8,691 bases of DNA from Planctomycetota bacterium (GTDB lineage: Bacteria > Planctomycetota > UBA1135 > GCA-002686595), in NCBI GenBank assembly GCA_029259675.1, contig JAJDES010000600.1, positions 1-8,691 on the forward strand. The letters run 5' to 3'. The notes under the pieces were generated by a model. The model searched no databases and was not told the DNA's origin. It worked only from the letters and a program-made list of their open reading frames with translations. A program made the position numbers and the translations under genes. Below are positions 1 through 5,635 of the stretch, one piece after another (the stretch's first letter is position 1; the number at the start of each line of letters is the position of its first letter).

Positions 1-135
1 GGTTCTCTCAGGTGTGTACCCGGAGGGCGGGCTGAGGGGATTGCAGCTGGGAGGGGCTCCCGTGAGCGTTTGGGCCGACATATCTATGGAGGGACTTCGG
101 GGCCGGCCCTTCTGCAAAGCCCGCCACGGCCGTTC

Positions 136-162
136 GCCCCAAGCCGGCTCGAGCCGAGGGGC
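136..162. promoter_or_regulatory. Palindromic element upstream of transporter unit
   Basis: A perfect 12-base palindrome, CGGCTCGAGCCG, lies at 145-156. It is flanked by GCCCC (136-140) and GGGGC (158-162), so the symmetry extends outward with an uneven bulge of four bases on the left and one on the right. It lies about 140 bases before the DUF3311 start. It could be a regulator binding site or a hairpin in the leader RNA. In GC-rich DNA such symmetry can arise by chance, so the functional reading is only inference. Confidence 0.25.
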
Positions 163-185
163 AGCCCATGCTGTCGAGCTGCGCG

Positions 186-248
186 GCCCGAGCGAGGTTA
201 TGGTGCGGCGAAGCAAGTCACCGCCGCTGGGTCGTGCAGGGCTCGGGC
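186..248 (+). promoter_or_regulatory. Nested inverted repeat, possible structured 5' leader
   Basis: Outer arms GCCCGAGC (186-193) and GCTCGGGC (241-248) are exact 8-base complements. They enclose inner arms GCGGCG (205-210) and CGCCGC (222-227) around an 11-base loop. Transcribed on the + strand, this would fold as a stem with an internal hairpin ending 47 bases before the start at 296. I recognise no known riboswitch or attenuator family in it, and there is no U-tract, so it is not a standard terminator. Confidence 0.25.
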
Positions 249-295
249 GGGGGGATGAAGTTGCCTAATCCGGACCCCGGAACCCCGCTCCAACC

Positions 296-517
296 ATGAC
301 CAAGAACCGGCCCCTGATTCACATCTGCTTCGGTCTCTATCTGATTTTGGCGCTGCTCTCCCTGGTCTGGCCCGGGATGGCCTGGATCGGAAGCCGCTTG
401 GAACCGCGCATTCTGGGCCTGCCGCCGGGCGTGATGTGGGTTGCGTTTTGGGTTGTGGCGACTTGCTTGGTGCTGTTCGTCTATCACCGCGCGACGGGCG
501 GGGAGGAACTCGAATGA
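296..517 (+). CDS. DUF3311-family small membrane protein
   Basis: A 73-residue inner-membrane protein with two predicted helices, about residues 8-26 and 45-63. Between them lies a short loop with EPRILGLP (36-43), the conserved core of DUF3311. Members of this family are commonly encoded just before sodium:solute symporters of the MctP-like type and are thought to act as accessory subunits; their exact role is unknown. Here the stop overlaps the symporter start (ATGA at 514-517), so the two are probably translationally coupled and made in similar amounts. No clear Shine-Dalgarno sequence precedes the ATG at 296. I chose that start because it gives a normal family length and a complete first helix. 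The family call rests on the motif, the topology and the neighbour. Confidence 0.85.
   Translation: MTKNRPLIHICFGLYLILALLSLVWPGMAWIGSRLEPRILGLPPGVMWVAFWVVATCLVLFVYHRATGGEELE
501..506 (+). promoter_or_regulatory. Ribosome binding site of the symporter gene
   Basis: GGGAGG lies inside the end of the DUF3311 gene, 7 bases before the ATG at 514. It settles the symporter start: the same frame stays open to an ATG at 436, but the 26 extra residues would be a polar, Gly/Arg-rich stretch overlapping the DUF3311 gene, whereas starting at 514 places the first transmembrane helix at the N-terminus. Confidence 0.75.
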
Positions 518-2064
518 GTCCCGTGATTGTCGGCATCGTCGTCGCCTACCTGGTCATCTGCCTGATCATCGGCATGCGCGCCGGATCGGGTGCGGGTGAG
601 GATGCGACCGGCTACGTGGCAGGGGACCGCTCGATCGGCTTGCTCGTGATGTACTTCATCACAGGCGCGACGATCTTCAGCGCCTTCGCCTTTTTGGGTG
701 CGCCGGGTTGGGCCTATCAAAAGGGCTCGGCGGTGCTCTACATCCTTTGTTACGGAGTGCTGGGCTTCATTCCCTTTTACTTCCTCGGGCCCAGGGCCGC
801 GCGTTTGGGTCGCAAGTACGGCTTTGTCACCCAGGCGGAAATGGTGGCAACGCGCTTCGGTTCAGAGAGTTCGAGCGGCCGCGGTTTGGCCATGGTTATG
901 GCGATCGTCAGCACGGTGGCCTTCGTGCCCTACTTGGCGATTCAAATGAAGGGCGCGGGCATCGTGCTCAACATGGTTACCAATGGGGAAGTGAGTACGG
1001 CGGTCGGCGCAGCCCTGACCTACGGGGTTGTGTTGCTTTACGTCTTGCGCAGTGGAGTCCTTGGCGTCGGGTGGACCAATACTTTTCAAGGCCTGTTCAT
1101 GATGGCCATTGCCTGGGGCCTTGGACTCTATTTGCCGTATGTCCTGTACGGCGGCGTGGGCGCGATGTTCGATCGCTTGGCAGTCGAACGCCCCGAACTG
1201 TTGGCCGCGCCGGGATTGACCAAGGACGGCACGCCGTGGAATTGGGCTGAGTTTTCCGCGGCTGTGATCAAATCCGTAATTGGATTTTCGGTGTGGCCGC
1301 ACCTGTTCATGCGCGCCTTCTCTTCCAAGGACACGCGCACGCTGAAGCGCACGGTTGTGCTGTATCCGACCTTTCAATTGTTCCTGATCCCCCTGATCCT
1401 GATCGGATTCGCGGGCGTGTTGTTTGGCCTGACTCCGGATCAGCCGGATCAGATCCTGCCCTTCATGTTGGTCAACATGGACTTGCCCAGCGTCGTGGTC
1501 GGCCTGTTTTGCGCTGGAGCGCTAGCCGCATCCATGTCATCGGGCGACGCCATGGCTCACACTTCCGCGTCCATCTTGGTGCGCGACGGTTACATCACCG
1601 CCATGCGCGGCAAACTCGGAGCCCAAGCGGAACGCAAGTGGATTCGGGTTGTCGTGGTCTTGATCGTGATCGCCTCCTACGTCTTCCACTTGTACTGGCA
1701 GGATTCGCTCGTGCAATTGCTGCTCTATGCCTACGACGGCGTGATCCAATTTGCACCGGGCGTGATCGCGACCTTGACGCTGCGAAAGGTCACGGGAGCC
1801 GGAGTCCTGACCGGGTTGCTCGCCGGTTGCGCCGTCAACGTGGCCCTGCTCATGCCCAGCTCGATCTGGAGCGATTGGGCCGGATTGGCACAAACCCAGG
1901 CGGACAGCATCGGTCAGCTCAGACCCTTCGCCGGACTCATCGGCCTGGGCGTCAACATTTCTTTGCTGGCCTTGGTTTCCGCGTGCGGTAGGGCCGCTAG
2001 TACTTCAGATGAGGCTTCGCGCCACTTCTTAGAAGTTGCGGCCGGCGGCGAATCTCCCAATTGA
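514..2064 (+). CDS. Sodium:solute symporter (SSS family), MctP-like
   Basis: A 516-residue membrane transporter with about 13 hydrophobic helices; the first spans residues 3-20 and the last about 470-490. SSS hallmarks are visible: a GDRSIG loop (37-42) before helix 2; GVLGVGWTNTFQG (181-193), matching the family's WTD..Q signature; PHLFMR (262-267); and GALAASMSSGDAMAHTSAS (335-353), the helix that carries the sodium-site serines in this fold (S342 and S343 by position). Members use the sodium gradient to import small solutes. Pairing with DUF3311 and the GAPGWAYQKG stretch (62-71) suggest the monocarboxylate (MctP-like) or a related branch, but the substrate cannot be read from sequence. 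Length is normal and nothing is missing. It is expressed with the DUF3311 gene and probably the gene that follows. Confidence 0.92.
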   Translation: MSPVIVGIVVAYLVICLIIGMRAGSGAGEDATGYVAGDRSIGLLVMYFITGATIFSAFAFLGAPGWAYQKGSAVLYILCYGVLGFIPFYFLGPRAARLGRKYGFVTQAEMVATRFGSESSSGRGLAMVMAIVSTVAFVPYLAIQMKGAGIVLNMVTNGEVSTAVGAALTYGVVLLYVLRSGVLGVGWTNTFQGLFMMAIAWGLGLYLPYVLYGGVGAMFDRLAVERPELLAAPGLTKDGTPWNWAEFSAAVIKSVIGFSVWPHLFMRAFSSKDTRTLKRTVVLYPTFQLFLIPLILIGFAGVLFGLTPDQPDQILPFMLVNMDLPSVVVGLFCAGALAASMSSGDAMAHTSASILVRDGYITAMRGKLGAQAERKWIRVVVVLIVIASYVFHLYWQDSLVQLLLYAYDGVIQFAPGVIATLTLRKVTGAGVLTGLLAGCAVNVALLMPSSIWSDWAGLAQTQADSIGQLRPFAGLIGLGVNISLLALVSACGRAASTSDEASRHFLEVAAGGESPN

Positions 2065-2068
2065 AGTC

Positions 2069-2932
2069 ATGCCTATGCAAGTTGTCGTTGTCGGACTGAC
2101 GCTTTTGGCTCTCCAAACGGGCGGAACTGCGAAAGTGGAGCAGGGCTTTCCGACCTGGGAGTCGGCGTCGTTTGAGCAGGGGACCAAGCGCTACGAAGCC
2201 GGTCCGACCAGCGCAGCCAGGATCTCATTTCAAACGCATACCCAAGCACTGAGCTTTGATTGGGAGTACTCAGGCGACGGATGGAAGACTGTGGCCGAAA
2301 AGGTCCGCTGGCCCGAGCCGCTGACCTACTACCCGACGGCTTTGGAGCTGCTTGGCAACAAGCTATACGTGGCCGGTCGCAGTCCCCAGGGCGAAACGAT
2401 TGTGGAGGAGTGGACCTTGGCCGTGCCCCAAATCAATTGGTTCAAGGATGCGGATTCGGCGCAGCCCGTACTTCAAATGGTCCCGCCCAAGCCCTTGCGT
2501 GTGTTGGAGCTGTATCGCGCAGCCGAGGTCGGTCGCGATGGAATCAAGGCGCTGTTCCTGGAAGTCGGCACCGACAACCCGCGCCACGTTTTCGCGCACT
2601 TTTGGGATTCGCGCGATGTGTACAAGCTCAACATCGAAACGGGTGTACTAAAACTCGCCTTTAGTGCGACGCCCAACAAAAGTGCACCCGTGGAGCCTGC
2701 GCTGAAGGGACGTTACAACAGCGTGCGGGCGAGACGGCATGCCATCCACGGCTGCCTTTACATTTTCGACTATCACGAGCCGGGTCTTGTGAACACGGGA
2801 GCGCCGTTGGTGCTGCGCGACAAGAACTCCGACGGTGTGTTGGACGATTCGCTTGTTATTCGCGACTACGAGACATGGGCTGCCCTAGGTTTTGCCGAAG
2901 ACTCAGCGAACTGGTTGGATCGCGAGCACTAA
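2069..2932 (+). CDS. Exported protein of unknown function, symporter-linked
   Basis: I do not recognise this 287-residue protein. It begins with a short hydrophobic stretch (about residues 3-15) followed by small residues, consistent with a Sec signal peptide cut near residue 21. The body has aromatic-rich beta-like segments such as NKLYVAGRSPQGE and VYKLNIETG, resembling beta-propeller blades, though no repeat is regular enough to call. Near the C-terminus DKNSDGVLDD (251-260) resembles an EF-hand or thrombospondin-type calcium loop. The ATG at 2069 lies 4 bases after the symporter stop; an ATG at 2075 is equally possible. A TTG at 2036 would extend it inside the symporter gene and put a polar stretch before the signal, so I rejected it. 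Placement suggests co-transcription with the transporter; a periplasmic role is inference. Confidence 0.7.
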   Translation: MPMQVVVVGLTLLALQTGGTAKVEQGFPTWESASFEQGTKRYEAGPTSAARISFQTHTQALSFDWEYSGDGWKTVAEKVRWPEPLTYYPTALELLGNKLYVAGRSPQGETIVEEWTLAVPQINWFKDADSAQPVLQMVPPKPLRVLELYRAAEVGRDGIKALFLEVGTDNPRHVFAHFWDSRDVYKLNIETGVLKLAFSATPNKSAPVEPALKGRYNSVRARRHAIHGCLYIFDYHEPGLVNTGAPLVLRDKNSDGVLDDSLVIRDYETWAALGFAEDSANWLDREH

Positions 2933-2943
2933 TGCGCAGAGTT

Positions 2944-5325
2944 TCAGTCGCTTGCGCCCTTGCTTGGGGCGGATGATTCAGCGCTGGTGGGTTTGGAATC
3001 GGAGTCGTCGCGCCCGCGCATTTTCTGGGCGTCGCGCATGGGGTTGCCGCGCTTTGAGTTGCCCTTGAGGCGCAACTTGCCGTGCTTGATTTGGCGTGGA
3101 AAATAGTTGTTGTCGAGGTTGCCGTCAGCGGTTTCGAGGTGGGGGTCCAGCACGAGGCTTTCGATTTCGCGCTCCGATATGATCAGCTTGGAAACGGAAT
3201 CGGTGGAGCGGCGCCAAATTTCAGCCGGGATGCGCAACTCGGATGTTGTGCCGTCGGTGTAGTGCAGTTCGAGCAGAATGGGCATCACCAAGCCACCGAT
3301 GTTGCTGAAATCGACAACATAAAAGTTGAGCGGACTATCCAGCAATTTGGCATCACGCCCGTCGAGTTTGTCGAGCAGTTTGACGAAGGCTTCCTCGTCA
3401 TCAGCCGTTACATCCAACTCGTCGTAGCTGTTGTAGAAGTCGAGCAATTCGGGGTAAGCCTCGATGCGCAGGGCCAGCTCCGCGTTGCGTGTTGCGGAAA
3501 TGTTCTTGGGCTGCGCATCGCGCAGCTCGCGCTTCTCGGCCTTGGCGATGTCGGGATTGCGACTGTCGATCGTGTAGTGGCGCAGGCCGTCAATGGCGAT
3601 GTCCGTGTGGTTCGTCGTGTAAAACCATCCGTTCCAGAACCAGTCCAAATCGACCGCCGATGCATCCTCAAGTGTGCGGAAGAGATCCGAGGGAGTGGGA
3701 CGCTTGAACTTCCAGCGCAGGCTGTACTCGCGGAAGGCGAAGTCGAATAAGTCGCGGCCCAAAACGGTCTCGCGCAAAATATTCAAAGCCGTGGCCGGTT
3801 TGGCGTAGGCGTTGTTTCCGAATTGATGCAGCGAATCGGAGCCGGTCATGATCGGGCGCTGCTTGGCGCTTTTCATGTAGCCCACAATCTTTTGTGGCGA
3901 GCCCCAGCGACTGGGGTACTCCGCTTCCCACTCCTGCTCGGCCAAGTACTGGACGAAGCTGTTGAGACCCTCATCCATCCACGTCCACTGGCGCTCGTCG
4001 GAATTGACAATCATCGGGAACCAGTTGTGTCCGACTTCGTGGATGATGACCGTGATCAATCCGTACTTCGTGGCTTCGCGGTACGTCCCGTCGCTTTCGG
4101 GGCGCGGACCGTTGAAGCAGATCATCGGATATTCCATCCCGCCGATCTTGCCGTTGACGGAAATGGCCACGGGATAGGGATAGGGGAAGCTGACGCGACC
4201 GTAGACATCCAGGGTGTGGGCAACTGATTGGGTCGAGTACTGGCTCCACAGGGGCTCGCCCTCGTTGGGGTAGTAGGACATGGCCATGACCGTGCGGCCG
4301 TCCTCCTGGGGTCTGCCCCAGGCATCCCAAATGAACTTGCGCGAACTGGCGAAGGCGAAGTCGCGCACATTTTCGGCCGCAAAGACCCAGGTTTGCTTGC
4401 CGTCCGGTGTCGAGGACTCGTTGGCTTCGGCCTCGTCGGGTGTGATGACAAATTGCGGTTTGTCCGCAACTTCGGCCGCCGCTAAGCGCTCGCGCCAGAC
4501 GGGCTTGAGCACTTGATCTGGATTTTGCAGCACACCGGTGGCCGCCAACACGTGATCGGTGGGAACGGTGATCGAAACTTCATAGTCCCCGAATTCGAGC
4601 GTGAACTCGCCGCGTCCCAGGTACTGCTTGTTTTGCCAGCCGGCGTAATCGGTGTAAGCCGCCATGCGCGGGTAGAACTGGGCGATCTCGTAGATGTAGT
4701 TGTCATCCGCTTCGAAGTATTCGAAGCCCGTGCGGAATCCCATCAATTTGGCGTCGTTGATGGCGTGGTTCCAATCGATGCCGAAGCTCATGGATTCGCC
4801 GGCGGCGAGGGGCTGCGGCAAATCGACCCGCATCATCGTGTCCGAGACGGCCCAATGTAGGGGGGCTCCGCCCTCGTCAACCACCCGCTCGATTTGAAAG
4901 CCGCCCTCGAACTCGCGCTTGGCCAGCAGCGCGCGCAGGTAGTCGTAGCTCATCTCGCTGTCGAGGTTGGGAGCGACGCTTGTCTGCAGTGAATGCGAAC
5001 GCGGCGTAAATAGATTCGCATCGAGCTGCAGCCACAAATAGCGCAGCGAATCGGGCGAGTTGTTGTGATAAGTGATCGTCTCCGATCCGACGATGTGCTG
5101 ATTTTCGTCGTCAAGTTCGATCGCGATGCTGTAGTCCGCACGCTGTTGCCAATACTCGTGCCCGGGTCCGCCGGCCGCCGTGCGCTGGTCATTCGGGCTG
5201 GGCAAGCGGCTATCGATTTGCCGGAACGGGTCGAGGTCGTTGCTGCTGCGGGTGGCCAATGCGCTGCCGAATAGGGCGCCCAGAAAGACCAGTAGGGCAA
5301 GTCGAGTGCGTAGGAATGCGGCCAT
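2944..5325 (-). CDS. Secreted M1-family zinc metallopeptidase
   Basis: A 793-residue gluzincin. Residues 1-24 form a signal peptide (MAAFLRTR, a Leu/Ala/Phe-rich core, SALA before the cut), so it acts outside the cytoplasm. The zinc site is complete: HEVGH (429-433), then 18 residues, then E452 in WMDEGLNSF. GGMEYP (395-400) replaces the classic GxMEN substrate motif, as in an exported M1 branch that also carries HEVGHNW..MIVNSDERQWTWMDEG. Y507 in NNAYAKP is a likely transition-state tyrosine. The last 47 residues (747-793) are charged and low-complexity, probably a disordered tail. Likely activity is aminopeptidase cleavage of peptides for nutrition. The frame is open back to 5472, but the signal peptide fixes the start at 5325, which lacks a Shine-Dalgarno sequence. 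The stop lies 11 bases from the convergent gene. Confidence 0.93.
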   Translation of the reverse strand: MAAFLRTRLALLVFLGALFGSALATRSSNDLDPFRQIDSRLPSPNDQRTAAGGPGHEYWQQRADYSIAIELDDENQHIVGSETITYHNNSPDSLRYLWLQLDANLFTPRSHSLQTSVAPNLDSEMSYDYLRALLAKREFEGGFQIERVVDEGGAPLHWAVSDTMMRVDLPQPLAAGESMSFGIDWNHAINDAKLMGFRTGFEYFEADDNYIYEIAQFYPRMAAYTDYAGWQNKQYLGRGEFTLEFGDYEVSITVPTDHVLAATGVLQNPDQVLKPVWRERLAAAEVADKPQFVITPDEAEANESSTPDGKQTWVFAAENVRDFAFASSRKFIWDAWGRPQEDGRTVMAMSYYPNEGEPLWSQYSTQSVAHTLDVYGRVSFPYPYPVAISVNGKIGGMEYPMICFNGPRPESDGTYREATKYGLITVIIHEVGHNWFPMIVNSDERQWTWMDEGLNSFVQYLAEQEWEAEYPSRWGSPQKIVGYMKSAKQRPIMTGSDSLHQFGNNAYAKPATALNILRETVLGRDLFDFAFREYSLRWKFKRPTPSDLFRTLEDASAVDLDWFWNGWFYTTNHTDIAIDGLRHYTIDSRNPDIAKAEKRELRDAQPKNISATRNAELALRIEAYPELLDFYNSYDELDVTADDEEAFVKLLDKLDGRDAKLLDSPLNFYVVDFSNIGGLVMPILLELHYTDGTTSELRIPAEIWRRSTDSVSKLIISEREIESLVLDPHLETADGNLDNNYFPRQIKHGKLRLKGNSKRGNPMRDAQKMRGRDDSDSKPTSAESSAPSKGASD

Positions 5326-5343
5326 GATCGTGTGCGATGGAAT

Positions 5344-5354
5344 GGGGGGGGGGG
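5344..5354 (-). repeat. Eleven-base G/C homopolymer in peptidase leader
   Basis: Eleven consecutive G on the + strand, C on the coding strand of the peptidase, begin 18 bases upstream of its ATG. Tracts of this length are prone to slippage. Because it lies outside the chosen coding region it would change spacing in the leader rather than the reading frame. It occupies the region just upstream of where a Shine-Dalgarno sequence would sit, and no Shine-Dalgarno sequence is present there. Confidence 0.9.
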
Positions 5355-5412
5355 CGGGCGCGACGAGAGTAGCAGGCCGGGCTCTGCTTGGGGCCGGCGG
5401 GTCGCTTGGCGA

Positions 5413-5444
5413 TTTATACGAAACACAGACCAAACCGGGCCCGG
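5413..5444 (-). promoter_or_regulatory. Possible peptidase promoter with palindrome
   Basis: On the - strand TATAAA (5418-5413) lies in a small AT-rich island inside GC-rich DNA, about 88 bases before the peptidase ATG, and could be a -10 element. A perfect palindrome, CCGGGCCCGG (5435-5444), lies 16 bases upstream, where a -35 box would be expected; it has no resemblance to TTGACA. This could mean an activator- or repressor-controlled promoter, or coincidence. Confidence 0.3.
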
Positions 5445-5558
5445 CAATGAGGCGCGCACCCAAATTCGCCAAGGGTCTTGGGTCGTGAGCCTAGCTGGAT
5501 GCTTGGCAGCTTGCGGGCCCCGAATGCAATGCGGGGTCTAGGCGCGAGCGGTGCAATC

Positions 5559-5606
5559 AAAAAAAGCGCGCCGGCGCTCCCTCGAATTGGGGAGCACCGG
5601 CGCGTT
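5559..5606 (-). terminator. Rho-independent terminator of the glutamate-synthase-like gene
   Basis: Arms 5565-5581 and 5590-5606 pair over 17 positions; the central 15 (CGCGCCGGCGCTCCC with GGGAGCACCGGCGCG) contain a single mismatch and the loop is 8 bases. Read on the - strand, the stem is followed directly by seven T (5565-5559). It starts 30 bases past the stop of the upstream - strand gene. The other side of the stem lacks a T-run, so it works in one direction. It implies that the peptidase gene downstream has its own promoter. Confidence 0.93.
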
Positions 5607-5635
5607 GGAGGTCAAGCTGCGCAGAACGCTCGAAC

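Larger units (their letters stand above)
1..295. other. Leader region without a convincing gene
   Basis: No recognisable gene lies before the first credible start at 296. Two + frames are open from the left edge, closing near 258 and 268, but their translations are rich in Gly, Arg, Pro and Ser with no hydrophobic core or motif, as expected of non-coding GC-rich DNA. The 3' end of an upstream gene cannot be fully excluded because the frames run off the edge. The stretch holds a 12-base palindrome at 145-156 and a nested inverted repeat at 186-248, listed separately. I looked for tRNA, SRP RNA, RNase P RNA and cobalamin-riboswitch signatures and saw none. It most likely carries the promoter and 5' leader of the transporter unit. 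Confidence 0.55.
5326..5635. other. Intergenic: peptidase leader and upstream terminator
   Basis: These 310 bases separate two - strand genes. They hold an 11-base G run, a TATAAA with an adjacent CCGGGCCCGG palindrome, and a strong terminator, each listed separately. The part between about 5445 and 5558 shows a small hairpin (CCAAG/CTTGG around 5469-5481) and nothing else I can name. The open frame that reads through 5326-5472 as an N-terminal extension of the peptidase is Pro/Ala/Ser-rich and unlikely to be translated. Confidence 0.6.

Noticed and set aside
14..268. Small open frame or tail of an upstream gene at the left edge
   Set aside because: Two overlapping frames are equally open, neither has recognisable features, and the composition looks non-coding. 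It cannot be excluded without flanking sequence.
395..399. GGMEY instead of GxMEN in the peptidase (protein residues 395-399) as a sign of lost activity
   Set aside because: The zinc site and the likely catalytic tyrosine are intact, and GGMEYP is normal for this exported M1 branch. The coordinates given here are protein residues; the codons lie at about 4129-4143.
1293..1991. A 232-codon + strand open frame inside the symporter gene
   Set aside because: It is an out-of-frame shadow of the symporter, rich in Arg, His and Gly, with no membrane segment or motif.
2036..2068. TTG start for the unknown exported protein
   Set aside because: It lies within the symporter gene and adds a polar stretch before the signal-like segment; ATG codons at 2069 and 2075 fit better.
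2955..2971. CGCCC/GGGCG hairpin near the convergent gene ends as a terminator
   Set aside because: The stem is only five pairs and no T-run follows on either strand.
3082..3750. A 222-codon + strand open frame opposite the peptidase
   Set aside because: It is antisense to the C-terminal part of the M1 gene, has no family motif and no convincing ribosome binding site.
5326..5472. N-terminal extension of the peptidase to an ATG at 5472
   Set aside because: The extra 49 residues are Pro/Ala/Ser-rich and would bury a good signal peptide that starts at 5325.
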